The notes: generated by a model from the letters alone, not told the origin. A DNA stretch of 64,000 nt from Flavobacteriales bacterium (GCA_026418175.1 JAOABX010000004.1:1-64000); one strand, 5' to 3'. Positions 36,331 through 45,724 are shown, numbered from the stretch's first letter. Program-made: numbers and translations.

Positions 36331-37935
36331 TTAGTTTCCTTTGCTCATTTTCATACAAGCCTCAACTGCTTTGTGCAAATTAACCACTCCACCAGTACTG
36401 CTTAGGGTTTTAAAATCAACTATCTGTTCAGTACCAGGCTTAATTACCTGGCTTCCGTGAAACTTTTGTACCGATGTGAGAATTGCTTTTTTGATATCAG
36501 CTGCTTTTAAATTTGGAAAGTATGAAAATAAAACAGCTGCTACGCCGGCCACCACCGGTGCAGCCATGCTGGTGCCTTGCTCAAATTTGTATTCCTGTTC
36601 TGGATAGGTAGAATAGATATCAACACCTGGAGCAAATAAATCTAGGTTTTTTTGTCCGTAATTAGAGAAATTTCCTACCATTTCTGGAGCCGGTTTCCAA
36701 TTTAAGGCTCCAATTTCCAACCAGTTTTTGGCTGTGCCTTTCTGTAATTTGCGGGTAGGATAGAATTTTTCTTTGTCAATATCTTCTGCTTCGTTTCCGC
36801 CGGCATGTATCATCAATACCCCTTTTGATTCTGCATAGCGGATGGCTTCATCAACTACAGCTTTATCATGTACAAATTTTTTACCAAAGCTCATGTTAAT
36901 TACTTTGGCTCCGTTATCGGCTGCATATCGTATTCCATTGGCTACATCTTTATCGCGTTCATCGCCGTTAGGAACTACACGCAATACCATGATTTCTACA
37001 TTATCGGCAATTCCGTCAATTCCAATGCCATTACCACGTTTGGCAGCTATAATTCCAGCAACGTGTGTGCCATGACTTGGATCGGGGCCTTTTACATCGT
37101 TGTTTCCATAATATCGTTCAGCAGAATTTTCGTAATTATCTCCTACAATGGGCCTGGGATCAAAATTCTCATTATAACCATAATTTAATGCGTTGCTATA
37201 ATATTCTACAGCTTCTTCAAGATCTTTTATTAACTGATTAAAATCAGAAGAGCCGGTTAGCATCATAATCATGTTTAAAGTAAGAACAGAAGTTTGCAGT
37301 TTTTCATCTCCTCCTTTAATACCGGATAGCGTTTCTGAATTAATTTCATTTATATTGTATTGTTCACGAAGAACTTTTTCGGTGTTTTTAAAATCATCAA
37401 TCAGGTATTGCACGCTTTCTTTTTCTGTTGTGAATTCAAGAATCTTTTTTTGTATTTCACTTTTTATTTTTTCATAAAACTCAAATTCTTTTTTATCTTT
37501 TTTGTCAACATTGGCAGCTGTTTTTCCGTCAAACTTTTTCTTTAAACGGGTATATATTCTTGTAATTTCATAGGTATCGTGATTTACATGACTACCGTCT
37601 TTTCCACCAATAAAATTCCATCCGTGAATATCATCAACATAACCATTGCCGTCATCATCTTTTCCATTACCGGGTATTTCACCTTTGTTAACCCAAATCA
37701 CATCTTTTAGGTCTTCATGAAAAATATCAACTCCCGAATCTATAACTGCTACAATTACTTTTTTGGGTGTTTTACCAGCCAGTAACTGATAGGCTTTTTC
37801 TGCGCTTATTCCAGGTACTCCATCTTTTTGGTAATCGCTTAACATCCAATTTTTTGAAGCCGTTTGTCCAAATAAGATAAGATGCAGGGCTAAAAGAATA
37901 CACAGCATACCTGCTTTTTGAATGAATTTTTTCAT
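36331..37935 (-). CDS. secreted S8 family serine peptidase (subtilisin-like)
   Basis: A signal peptide (1-24, ending LFGQ) precedes a subtilase domain. The catalytic triad motifs are VIDSGVDIFHEDL (Asp near 67), SHGTHVAGIIAAKRGNG (His near 290) and GTSMAAPVVAGVAAVLF (Ser near 455). A charged insertion of about 140 residues between the Asp and His motifs contains helical KKKFDGKTAANVDKKDKKE-type segments; this placement is common in Bacteroidota S8 peptidases. No C-terminal T9SS sorting domain is visible, so the location after export is unclear. Divergent from the flippase gene at 38145. Confidence 0.92.
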   Translation of the reverse strand: MKKFIQKAGMLCILLALHLILFGQTASKNWMLSDYQKDGVPGISAEKAYQLLAGKTPKKVIVAVIDSGVDIFHEDLKDVIWVNKGEIPGNGKDDDGNGYVDDIHGWNFIGGKDGSHVNHDTYEITRIYTRLKKKFDGKTAANVDKKDKKEFEFYEKIKSEIQKKILEFTTEKESVQYLIDDFKNTEKVLREQYNINEINSETLSGIKGGDEKLQTSVLTLNMIMMLTGSSDFNQLIKDLEEAVEYYSNALNYGYNENFDPRPIVGDNYENSAERYYGNNDVKGPDPSHGTHVAGIIAAKRGNGIGIDGIADNVEIMVLRVVPNGDERDKDVANGIRYAADNGAKVINMSFGKKFVHDKAVVDEAIRYAESKGVLMIHAGGNEAEDIDKEKFYPTRKLQKGTAKNWLEIGALNWKPAPEMVGNFSNYGQKNLDLFAPGVDIYSTYPEQEYKFEQGTSMAAPVVAGVAAVLFSYFPNLKAADIKKAILTSVQKFHGSQVIKPGTEQIVDFKTLSSTGGVVNLHKAVEACMKMSKGN

Positions 37936-38118
37936 ATTAATTATTTCTTAATAGCAAACAATGATAATAAAATTAACCAGCTGTACCAAGAATCAGTATT
38001 TACTTAACATGATTTAGCGGTTTTTCGTTTTTGAAAATGTAGGTCAACATGAAAACAATTAAAATATTATGGCTAATAACCTCTTTCTAATCCTTGATGT
38101 CACCCATTAAAAATCATG

Positions 38119-38126
38119 TATTTTTG
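38119..38126 (+). promoter_or_regulatory. possible -7 promoter element for the flippase-dut-sbtAB operon
   Basis: TATTTTTG matches TAnnTTTG and lies 19 bases before the TTG start of the flippase gene. There is no convincing -33 TTTG. The short leader would leave about 15 bases of 5' UTR. Confidence 0.35.
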
Positions 38127-38144
38127 AGGAGAATCAAATAGAAG

Positions 38145-39656
38145 TTGAATCCATTAAAAAAGCTGGCCGGGCAAACAGCCATCTACGGTGTAGGAACCAT
38201 CCTGGGCCGTATTCTTAATTATTTGCTTACACCGCTTTATACTCGCATATTTTCTGCCGAAGTGTATGCTGTGTTTAATGAGGGATATGCCTATATTGCC
38301 ATTTTGCTGGTGATTTTGACCTATGGAATGGAAACGGCATTGTTTAATTTTTGTGAAAAAACTTCTGATAAAAAGAAAGTGTTTTCTACGGGCATGGTAT
38401 CCCTTACGTTTACAACCGGCATGTTTTGGTTATTTGTTTTTTCATTTTCATCCCCATTATCGGAGTTGATGCGCTATCCGGGGCACAAGGAGTATGTAAT
38501 TTGGCTGGGAATGATTGTAGGATTAGATGCGCTTACGGCATTGCCCATGGCCTGGCTTCGACAACAGAATAGGGCCGGTATGTTTTCATTTATAACCCTT
38601 TCAAACATTGCTATTAATATTGGATTAAACATCTTCTTTTTGGTGTATTGCCGAAATCATTACCTAAAGTACTTGGATGAGTCAAATCTCTTAGTTAAAT
38701 TAATATATCATCATGAAATAGGGGTTGGGTATGTATTTATTTCTAATTTAATTGCCAGTGGCGCCAAGTTTTTATTTTGCCTACCAATTGTTTTAAAAAA
38801 TACAGCCGGATTTGATAAAGAACTTTTAGGCAATATGCTTCGCTATTCTTGGCCTTTAGTGATTGCCGGGCTGGGTTTTATCATTAACGAGCGAATGGAT
38901 ATTTTAATGCTGAAATACCTGCTTCCTTACGATGATTTGGAGAACAAAAAACTCGTAGGTATTTATAGTGCCTGTTATAAAATTGCTATTTTGATGTCTA
39001 TATTTATTCAAGCATATCGGTTTGCAGCTGAACCATACTTTTTTCAGCAAAATAAGCTAGCGGATGCCCGAAGGAATTACGCCCGGCTGATGAATTATTT
39101 TGTGATTTTTAGCTGTTTTATATACTTATTTGTATTACTATACATAGATATTTTTAAACACTTTCTTCAAAATGAAGAATATTGGAAAGGGTTAAAAATC
39201 GTACCAATTATCATGATGGCAAATATTTTTTTGGGAATTTATATGAATCTATCTATGTGGTATAAACTCTCTGGTCAAACATTCTTTGGGGCTTGGTTTT
39301 CGGTATTAGGTGCTGTAATTACTCTTACTTTCAATTTTTATTTTATTCCACGATGGGGATACATGGCTTCGGCTTGGGCAACCCTTTTGGCATATTTTAC
39401 AATGATGACGGTTAGTTATTTGTTTGGCCAAAAGTATTATCCTATTCCCTATAACATTCGAAAAATAACTTTATACATATTGGTTTCCTTAACCATGTAT
39501 GGAATCAGCAGTCGCATCCCATTTGATAATAAGGGTTTGATATTTATAATTAATACACTACTGTTTATTCCTTTTTTCTACACGGTGTATATCTTTGAGA
39601 AACCAATTCGTGATTTTATTCAACAACAATTAAAAAAATATGGCATTGGAGGTTAA
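38145..39656 (+). CDS. polysaccharide flippase (Wzx/MATE-MurJ superfamily)
   Basis: The 503-residue protein has twelve to fourteen hydrophobic helices in a polysaccharide-transport plan. The N-terminus has the typical [30 protein letters not shown] segment (part shown), which is the amphipathic first helix and TM1 of oligosaccharide flippases, and [23 protein letters not shown] is a mid-protein repeat. It is expected to flip lipid-linked surface sugars across the inner membrane. The start codon is TTG at 38145, chosen because the next in-frame ATG falls after the first conserved helix. It overlaps dut by 17 bases. Confidence 0.87.
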   Translation: MNPLKKLAGQTAIYGVGTILGRILNYLLTPLYTRIFSAEVYAVFNEGYAYIAILLVILTYGMETALFNFCEKTSDKKKVFSTGMVSLTFTTGMFWLFVFSFSSPLSELMRYPGHKEYVIWLGMIVGLDALTALPMAWLRQQNRAGMFSFITLSNIAINIGLNIFFLVYCRNHYLKYLDESNLLVKLIYHHEIGVGYVFISNLIASGAKFLFCLPIVLKNTAGFDKELLGNMLRYSWPLVIAGLGFIINERMDILMLKYLLPYDDLENKKLVGIYSACYKIAILMSIFIQAYRFAAEPYFFQQNKLADARRNYARLMNYFVIFSCFIYLFVLLYIDIFKHFLQNEEYWKGLKIVPIIMMANIFLGIYMNLSMWYKLSGQTFFGAWFSVLGAVITLTFNFYFIPRWGYMASAWATLLAYFTMMTVSYLFGQKYYPIPYNIRKITLYILVSLTMYGISSRIPFDNKGLIFIINTLLFIPFFYTVYIFEKPIRDFIQQQLKKYGIGG

Positions 39657-40077
39657 GATTATCAATCGTTCGCAGCATCCGCTGCCTCGTTATGAAACAA
39701 CAGGTTCTGCCGGGCTCGATTTAAGGGCAAATCTTACCTCTGATATTATTTTATTGCCATTAGAAAGAGCATTAATACCTACAGGTTTATTCATTGAATT
39801 ACCCTTGGGATTTGAAGCGCAGGTACGACCAAGAAGCGGCCTGGCTTTAAAAAAAGGAATTACCGTACTCAATGCTCCAGGCACCATTGATGCAGATTAT
39901 CGGGGAGAAATTGGGGTAATTTTAGTAAATCTATCCAATGAAGCATTCACTGTTTCTAATGGTGAACGCATTGCACAATTGGTTATTGCCAAGTATGAAC
40001 AAGCTCAATGGGTTGAAGTAGAAGTATTGAGTGAAACCAATCGTGGAGCCGGAGGCTTTGGAAGTACGGGCAAATAG
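39640..40077 (+). CDS. dut: deoxyuridine 5'-triphosphate nucleotidohydrolase (dUTPase)
   Basis: Dut hydrolyses dUTP to dUMP, keeping uracil out of DNA. All five trimeric-dUTPase motifs are visible: GSAGLDLRA (motif 1), RPRSGLALK (2), [13 protein letters not shown] (3), RIAQLVI (4) and [10 protein letters not shown] (5). Length 145 is standard. The ATG at 39640 lies inside the end of the flippase gene, a coupled start. The same window also carries ung, another uracil-exclusion gene, but not adjacent. Confidence 0.96.
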   Translation: MALEVKIINRSQHPLPRYETTGSAGLDLRANLTSDIILLPLERALIPTGLFIELPLGFEAQVRPRSGLALKKGITVLNAPGTIDADYRGEIGVILVNLSNEAFTVSNGERIAQLVIAKYEQAQWVEVEVLSETNRGAGGFGSTGK

Positions 40078-40088
40078 TAATAAATAGC

Positions 40089-41054
40089 ATGAATTTCGAC
40101 AGCATTTTTCAAAATTTTACTGATCCGGCAATACTCTTTTTCTTTTTGGGAGTATTAGCGGTTTTATTACGAAGCGATTTAGAGATTCCACAACCTCTTC
40201 CTAAGTTTTTTTCTTTGTATTTGCTAATGGTAATTGGGTTGCGTGGAGGATTTGAATTAAAACATTCAGGTATTAATCTTCAAATTGCGCTGGTGCTATT
40301 GGCTGCTATAGCCATGGCAGTTACTGTTCCTCTGGTTGCATTTTTTATTTTAAAACGAAAACTAAGTGCTGCTAATGCTGCAGCTATCGCAGCAACCTAT
40401 GGTTCCATTAGTGCAGTAACTTTTATTACTGCTATTTCATTTCTTGATCGTTTGCAAATTGATCATAGCGGATACATGGTGGCTGCTATGGCGCTTATGG
40501 AATCTCCAGCCATCGTAGTGGGAGTAATTTTGGCAAGAAAATATGCCCCACGACAAGGTACTGTGGATATGAAGCATTTACTAAAAGAAGCCTTTTTAAA
40601 TGGCTCCGTATTTTTAATTTTAGGTAGTATGTTTATTGGCATATTTTCAGGCGATGCAGGCGAACATGCGTTTGAGCCTTTTATGAAAGATATATTTAAA
40701 GGAATGCTTGCCTTTTTTTTATTAGATATGGGATTGGTAGCCGCTAAACGATTAGGTATTATCCGGAGGTATGGTTTTTTTATCATAGGTTTTGCCATCT
40801 TGATGCCTTTGGCTGCTGGTTTATGTGGTATGGGAATTAGTTTATTACTGGGGTTACCTGCTGGCGATGCATTGTTGTTTACTGTATTATGTGGAAGCGC
40901 CTCATACATAGCTGTTCCTGCAGCCATGCGATTGGCAGTACCGGATGCTAACCCCAGTTTGTATGTTCCGATGGCACTTGCTATTACTTTCCCTTTCAAT
41001 ATTTCAATAGGAATTCCTTTATATTATAATCTAATCGGTCTTTTTATCGTATAA
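40089..41054 (+). CDS. sbtA: sodium-dependent bicarbonate transporter SbtA-like permease
   Basis: The 321-residue membrane protein has about ten helices in two inverted halves, as in the SbtA/DUF897 family. Recognisable pieces are EIPQPLPKFFSLYLLMVIGLRGG (the sodium-binding half-helix area), AAIAATYGSISAVTFITA with the Ser-rich bicarbonate site, and VLCGSASYIAVPAAMRLAVPDANPSLYVP in the second half. In cyanobacteria SbtA is a high-affinity Na+/HCO3- symporter; substrate in this Bacteroidota is inferred from family only. It is followed after 9 bases by a PII-like gene, the usual SbtA partner. Confidence 0.85.
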   Translation: MNFDSIFQNFTDPAILFFFLGVLAVLLRSDLEIPQPLPKFFSLYLLMVIGLRGGFELKHSGINLQIALVLLAAIAMAVTVPLVAFFILKRKLSAANAAAIAATYGSISAVTFITAISFLDRLQIDHSGYMVAAMALMESPAIVVGVILARKYAPRQGTVDMKHLLKEAFLNGSVFLILGSMFIGIFSGDAGEHAFEPFMKDIFKGMLAFFLLDMGLVAAKRLGIIRRYGFFIIGFAILMPLAAGLCGMGISLLLGLPAGDALLFTVLCGSASYIAVPAAMRLAVPDANPSLYVPMALAITFPFNISIGIPLYYNLIGLFIV

Positions 41055-41063
41055 TTCACTGAT

Positions 41064-41381
41064 ATGGAGCTAATCAAACGTTTGGAACTCATAATTCCAT
41101 CACTTTCTGTAAAATTATTGGTTGAAAAGATGGAAAATCTGGGGATAAGTAATTATTCCATTGTACATCAGGTTACCGGCAAATCAGACGGGGATGATAA
41201 AGGTGGCGATATGCCAGTTGATATTCTGGTAAGTAGTATGGTGATAGTTTATGTTTCACCGGATAAGCTGGATGCATTAATCAATATAATTTTCCCTTTT
41301 TTAAATATGTATTCAGGCAACTGTGTGGTAAGTGACGCTTGGCTTATAGAAAAAGAAAAACCTTTTCAGCAGGATATTTAA
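41064..41381 (+). CDS. sbtB: PII-like signalling protein, SbtB-like
   Basis: The 105-residue protein has the small alpha/beta PII pattern: an N-terminal beta-alpha pair (MELIKRLELIIPSLSVKLLVEKMENLG), a T-loop region rich in Gly and Asp (QVTGKSDGDDKGGDMPVD) and a C-terminal strand/helix. In cyanobacteria SbtB binds adenine nucleotides and controls SbtA. The C-terminal CGPxGC-type disulfide loop of cyanobacterial SbtB is not seen here. Assignment rests mostly on the tight pairing with sbtA; a DUF3240-type PII relative is the alternative. Confidence 0.65.
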   Translation: MELIKRLELIIPSLSVKLLVEKMENLGISNYSIVHQVTGKSDGDDKGGDMPVDILVSSMVIVYVSPDKLDALINIIFPFLNMYSGNCVVSDAWLIEKEKPFQQDI

Positions 41382-41414
41382 TTAAAATGCCCCATCTATG
41401 GGGCATTTTAATTA
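41379..41414. terminator. bidirectional terminator between sbtB and PpiD gene
   Basis: A 16-bp perfect inverted repeat (41379-41394 and 41399-41414, loop TCTA) with a TGCCCCA core and A/T-rich flanks lies between the two convergent genes, so it can end transcription from both sides. Confidence 0.8.
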
Positions 41415-41432
41415 AATATCTTTTGGGTATAA

Positions 41433-43586
41433 TTAATATACGTCAAATAAATACCTTCTGTCTTGAATTTTGTATTTCTGTTTCACAGCTTCCAAAGCAT
41501 CATTGGCAGCCCGTGAACTCATTTGAGACATAAGTTGCATTTTATTGTATGAATAATCAGGTAAAGCAGGTGCTGGGTTAATTGCATCGGTTACAAATAC
41601 ATATACTGCATTGTTCCCTTCCATAGGTTTGCTTAATTGTCCGGGCTTGCTGCCAAAAATAGCACCAATTAATTCCTGTTCTACTCCGGCACCAGGAATG
41701 AAAAAGGCATTGAATGTTATATCAGATGCTGGAATTACCTGAAGTTTCATGGCAGATGCCAAGGCATCAATATTATTATTGGCACTGCTTAAAGCCGTAT
41801 TGAATTCCTGAATAAACTGTTCTGCTTTTTTATGACGACGAGCATATCCTTCTACTTCTTTCTTCACATCTTCAAGTTTAGGAATTCCATCAGTACGTAT
41901 AGATGTAAGAATGGCTACGATATAGTTATTTCCACTTTGGAAAATTTCAGAAATGTCTCCGCGTTTTGCTGTCAGTGCCCACTTAATCACATCCCGTGTA
42001 TTATCCATACCCATAAGGTTACGAGTACTTTCTGTAATAAAACTTTCATCACGGGCCATCAGGTTTTTTTCTTTAACAGTCTTTTCAAAATATTCATCCG
42101 GATTAAAACCTTTTTGTTTTTTATCTACAAAAGCCAATTCTGATGCTTTGTTATATGCATCTTGCAATGTTTCATCACTAGGCTTTATTAGTTTTGAAAC
42201 CATGCCAACTAATATTTTTTTTGTAGGTTTAGTTTGTGCCTGAACGAGTACAATGTGAAACCCAAATTCGGTATCCACTTTTATTAACTGGCCGGGTTTT
42301 GCATTGAATACCGAATCATTGAAATTTTTAACCATCGTACCTTCGGTAAACCAACCAAGATTTCCAGTATCGTTTTTGTTACTATTGTCAGCAGAATATT
42401 GAGCTGCGATTGCGGCAAAATCTCCTCCGTTTTTCAGTACGGTAAATAGGCTATCTCTGCGTGCACGAAACACTTCTACTTCTTGTTGGCTTTGTGGCTG
42501 TAATAGAATATGACGAGCTTTTGAAGAATCAGATGAAAATTTTTCGCCCATTTTTTTTGCAATCACAAAATACCCATTTTCTAGTATAGGGCCGGCTATG
42601 GTGCCAATGGGAGCATTGAACAAGGCAGAATCGAGATAAGGGTTCAGCGCTTTTGCCTTGTAGTAAGTAGGGTCAACGTTTTGTTCTGAATTTAAACGAA
42701 CAAAGCTGGTATCGTCGGTGCTTGTAGCAAATTCATTTTTCAGTACAATGATGGCATTGCGCAGGGTAGCTGTATCTTTTGAAGTTGGAATTCCTGCAAA
42801 AACCACATACTTAATGGCACGTGAACGTTTTTGTCGGAATTTATATTTAAACTCATTAAAATATTTGCGTAATTCATCATCACTTAATGTAACGGATGAA
42901 TCGGGTATCATGGAATAAGATTTTGCAACAAAACGAATGCTCGCTCTGTCGCTCATGGCCTTGTAGTTTGATTCAGCTTCTTTTGATGTTACATAAATAC
43001 TTTTATTGATTAAAGCACTGTATTTGTTCTGCAATCTATCTAAGCGAATGCTACGTTGTAAGTAAGCCCAGTAAGCTCGGGCTGCTCTCCATTGCTCTAA
43101 ATTTTCTTCAGGAACAGCACTTTCATCTTCAAATTGAGCAGCATAGTTAGCTACATCTTGCGGATTAAATTGTCCGGTTTGTTGGTTAGTAAACTGGCTG
43201 ACAATTAACGAATGAATAGTTCTGCCTACCAGCATATCATTCATTTCAGCTGGTGTAATGCTAAGCCCTATTTTTTCATATTCTTTAAAAAATACCCGTT
43301 CATTAATGATGTCGTTCCAAACTTCTTCTCCTATTTGCTGGCGCTGCAAATCACTCATTTCTGCCTGCGGGTTCAGTGTACGAAGCAAATTTTCTTTATC
43401 CGCTAAACGAACCTGATATTCTGCAATGTTTACATTCTTTCCGCCAATTATTGCCACAGTGTTATCGGGGCCTTGATTAAATATCCTGTCAAATACATTC
43501 GATCCTAATATAAATGCCAGCATTGAAACACCAATTACAACCAGCAATAAGGTTCCTCTTTTTCTAATACTGCCTATTACAGCCAT
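41433..43586 (-). CDS. peptidylprolyl isomerase, SurA/PpiD type
   Basis: The 717-residue protein has one N-terminal membrane anchor (about 12-32) and a SurA_N-like helical region (about 55-200). A parvulin-type PPIase domain lies at about 340-450 with ARHILLQPQSQQEVEVF, GGDFAAIAAQYSAD, TGNLGWFTEGTMVKNFND and FGFHIVLVQAQTK, the signature set of parvulins. A further region ends the protein. PpiD/SurA proteins help fold outer-membrane proteins leaving the Sec machine. It is the last gene of the conserved minus-strand block running from coaX. Confidence 0.92.
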   Translation of the reverse strand: MAVIGSIRKRGTLLLVVIGVSMLAFILGSNVFDRIFNQGPDNTVAIIGGKNVNIAEYQVRLADKENLLRTLNPQAEMSDLQRQQIGEEVWNDIINERVFFKEYEKIGLSITPAEMNDMLVGRTIHSLIVSQFTNQQTGQFNPQDVANYAAQFEDESAVPEENLEQWRAARAYWAYLQRSIRLDRLQNKYSALINKSIYVTSKEAESNYKAMSDRASIRFVAKSYSMIPDSSVTLSDDELRKYFNEFKYKFRQKRSRAIKYVVFAGIPTSKDTATLRNAIIVLKNEFATSTDDTSFVRLNSEQNVDPTYYKAKALNPYLDSALFNAPIGTIAGPILENGYFVIAKKMGEKFSSDSSKARHILLQPQSQQEVEVFRARRDSLFTVLKNGGDFAAIAAQYSADNSNKNDTGNLGWFTEGTMVKNFNDSVFNAKPGQLIKVDTEFGFHIVLVQAQTKPTKKILVGMVSKLIKPSDETLQDAYNKASELAFVDKKQKGFNPDEYFEKTVKEKNLMARDESFITESTRNLMGMDNTRDVIKWALTAKRGDISEIFQSGNNYIVAILTSIRTDGIPKLEDVKKEVEGYARRHKKAEQFIQEFNTALSSANNNIDALASAMKLQVIPASDITFNAFFIPGAGVEQELIGAIFGSKPGQLSKPMEGNNAVYVFVTDAINPAPALPDYSYNKMQLMSQMSSRAANDALEAVKQKYKIQDRRYLFDVY

Positions 43587-43671
43587 GTTACTTAGATTTT
43601 AGGTATTTTCTAAATTTAAGGGCACGAATATACGATAAAAATCAAATTCTGAGGTGTTATCTCTCCCTTAA

Positions 43672-44949
43672 TCACGATTTTATCAAATGAACCGTTACTT
43701 CTTCAATTCGATGAGCGCTCACCCGATTAATAACAAATTTAAAGCCCTCAATTTCAATTACTTGATTTTCTTCTGGTATGTCTTTTTCATGAAAAAGAAT
43801 CAATCCGGCCAAGGTAGTATAATCTTCCCGCTCTGGTAAATTAAGATGGTAAGTTTCATTAAGGTAGTCAATTTCAAGCCGGCCTGAAAAAACAAATTCA
43901 CGATCTGAAATCATTTTTTCTGTATGGTCTTCCACATCGTGTTCATCCTCAATTTCGCCAAAAATTTCTTCAATAATGTCTTCAGTTGTGAGAATTCCGG
44001 AAGTACCACCATATTCATCCACTACCACTGCCATGCTGCGATGCTGTTGAATAAACTGAGTAAGGATGTCTTTTACCAGCATGGTTTCGGGCACAAACAT
44101 TACCGGCATCATTACAGTTTGAATATTCAATGGTTTTTTAAACATTTCTGATAAATGCACGAATCCTATGATATCATCAATGGTTTCGCGATATACCATG
44201 ATTTTAGATAGCCCACTTTCTATAAATAATTTGTGCAATTCATCAACTGGCTCATGAACTTCAATGGCAACAATTTCATTTCTGGGGACCATGCATTCTC
44301 TGGCTTTGACGGATGGGAAATCCAATACATTTTGAAGGATTTTTACTTCATTGTCCAAGGTTTCTTGAGGGGGCTGCTTTTCAAATCGTACCTGGCTTAA
44401 ATAGTAATTGAGGTCCGTACGTTCCAACGATACTTCTTCTTCCTTTAATGGCACTCTAAAAATATATTTAAGTAAAATTTTAGAAATAATTACTGTTACA
44501 GTAACAGGAATGTGTAGCAGAAAATAAAATAGGGTTACCGGTAATATAAATAAGTTCAGTGAACGGTTGGGATTTATTGCAAATAGTGCTTTTGGTAAAA
44601 ATTCGCCGGTTACCAAAATAAGTAAGGTTGATAAAATGGTTTGTGAAACGATAACCCAGGCATTTCCGGTATATCCCCATGAAGTAAATAGTTTGGTGAG
44701 CCAGGGTTCAAGTAAGCTGGCCATCATTAACCCATAAATTACCAGCATGATATTATTTCCAATCAGCATGGTACCGATATATCTGGAAGGTTGACGGGTA
44801 ACAATACCTAATAGTTTAGCCTGTAGGCTGTTTCTGTTTTTATCAATTTCAACCTTAAACTTGTTGCTTGAAACAAATGCCATCTCCATTCCTGAAAAAA
44901 ATGCAGAAAGTAAGATGGATATTAAAATGATAATTAACGATGTTTCCAT
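43672..44949 (-). CDS. hemolysin family protein (DUF21/CNNM-CBS-CorC, GldE-like)
   Basis: The 425-residue protein has the DUF21 membrane domain (about 1-190, start SAFFSGMEMAFVSSNKF typical), two CBS domains (about 205-325, e.g. REC MVPRNEIVAIEVHEPV-type strands and MAVVVDEYGGTSGILTTEDIIEEIFGEIEDEHD), and a CorC_HlyC C-terminal domain. These proteins transport or sense Mg2+/Co2+; in gliding Bacteroidota the family member GldE assists T9SS. The sequence alone does not separate GldE from general homologues. A dyad covers its start (see 44949-44967). Confidence 0.87.
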   Translation of the reverse strand: METSLIIILISILLSAFFSGMEMAFVSSNKFKVEIDKNRNSLQAKLLGIVTRQPSRYIGTMLIGNNIMLVIYGLMMASLLEPWLTKLFTSWGYTGNAWVIVSQTILSTLLILVTGEFLPKALFAINPNRSLNLFILPVTLFYFLLHIPVTVTVIISKILLKYIFRVPLKEEEVSLERTDLNYYLSQVRFEKQPPQETLDNEVKILQNVLDFPSVKARECMVPRNEIVAIEVHEPVDELHKLFIESGLSKIMVYRETIDDIIGFVHLSEMFKKPLNIQTVMMPVMFVPETMLVKDILTQFIQQHRSMAVVVDEYGGTSGILTTEDIIEEIFGEIEDEHDVEDHTEKMISDREFVFSGRLEIDYLNETYHLNLPEREDYTTLAGLILFHEKDIPEENQVIEIEGFKFVINRVSAHRIEEVTVHLIKS

Positions 44950-44967
44950 TTGACTGAATCAGTCAAA
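44949..44967. promoter_or_regulatory. 19-bp perfect dyad at the start of the DUF21/CBS gene
   Basis: TTTGACTGA A TCAGTCAAA is a 9-1-9 inverted repeat that begins at the A of the start codon of the downstream minus-strand gene and runs upstream, overlapping a TATTTTTG (minus strand, 44964-44971) that fits TAnnTTTG. Such a dyad on a promoter/start could be an operator or an mRNA hairpin hiding the start. Confidence 0.4.
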
Positions 44968-44991
44968 AATACAATTTTACCAAGAGAACTA

Positions 44992-45168
44992 TTATACGCT
45001 ATTTTCTTGTTTTTTTCTTTGCTTACGCCGATGCCACCACATGTAAATACATACCAATGGGAATAGATAGTAAACACCAAAGAATGCTACCTTAGAAATG
45101 CTCACATAGATAGCAATTATTAAAAAAATTGTGGTCATAATGAGCCAAAAATTCTCCAGCTTTTTCAT
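44992..45168 (-). CDS. small two-helix membrane protein, 58 aa, function unknown
   Basis: The ATG at 45168 lies one base after the lptC stop, so it is almost certainly coupled to lptC. The frame has two hydrophobic stretches (about 7-23 and 27-44) and a strongly basic tail (HRRKQRKKQ). It ends with TAA at 44992, 42 bases before the DUF21/CBS gene start. Small size and position between lptC and the DUF21 gene suggest an envelope-related helper; I do not recognise a family. Confidence 0.68.
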   Translation of the reverse strand: MKKLENFWLIMTTIFLIIAIYVSISKVAFFGVYYLFPLVCIYMWWHRRKQRKKQENSV

Positions 45169-45169
45169 G

Positions 45170-45724
45170 TTATTCTTTAATGCTAAATGTTCCGGTGGGT
45201 ATTAAAATGATGTATTCTTCAAAATTTTCATGGGCTACGAGGCCTTGTCCGGTAAGCATTCGGCCTTCATCTAAAATTTCTATCGGGCGTTGGGTATAAA
45301 TTTTTTTTAGTTTATTATCCCAGGTTAGTTCCTCTGTTTTTAATACACTTCCGTTTTTATTTTTTAATTCTACATGCCCATAAAAATTCAATGTTCCGGA
45401 GTGTTGCCATATAATACCGAAGTCTGCCCTGAGCTGTATTTGTGGCTTTTGATTTGAATCAAAAAAACTTATGGTTATTCCTTCCGGGAATTCACTGCGT
45501 GGGTGATTGCCCAAATAATCATTTCGCAGCGGAGCTTGTATGCGTGATACTAAACGGGCAGAATCGCTATAAAGTAAAATCACATCTTTTGTTATGGCAA
45601 CCGGAATATCTTCTGTTTCATCAAACCTGATTTTTTCAAGCTCATTAGTGCAGCTAAAAAAAAGCATTGCAGCCAATGCTGCAATGCCTCCATAAATTCT
45701 ATGGTGATGAATAAACGCAATCAT
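45170..45724 (-). CDS. lptC: LPS export ABC transporter periplasmic protein LptC
   Basis: The N-terminus has a hydrophobic segment ending in a lipobox-like MLFFSCTNE (Cys about 25), so the protein is probably membrane-tethered. The body is a beta-jellyroll: KDVILLYSDSARLVSRIQAP, GITISFFDSNQKPQIQLRADFGI and GHVELKNKNGSVLKTEELTWD are the repeating LptC/OstA-like strands. LptC bridges the inner-membrane LptBFG to LptA in LPS transport. The late segments with TQRPIEILDEGRMLTGQGLVA match the family. It begins one base before the stop of the upstream TPR gene, and the 58-aa gene follows. Confidence 0.88.
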   Translation of the reverse strand: MIAFIHHHRIYGGIAALAAMLFFSCTNELEKIRFDETEDIPVAITKDVILLYSDSARLVSRIQAPLRNDYLGNHPRSEFPEGITISFFDSNQKPQIQLRADFGIIWQHSGTLNFYGHVELKNKNGSVLKTEELTWDNKLKKIYTQRPIEILDEGRMLTGQGLVAHENFEEYIILIPTGTFSIKE

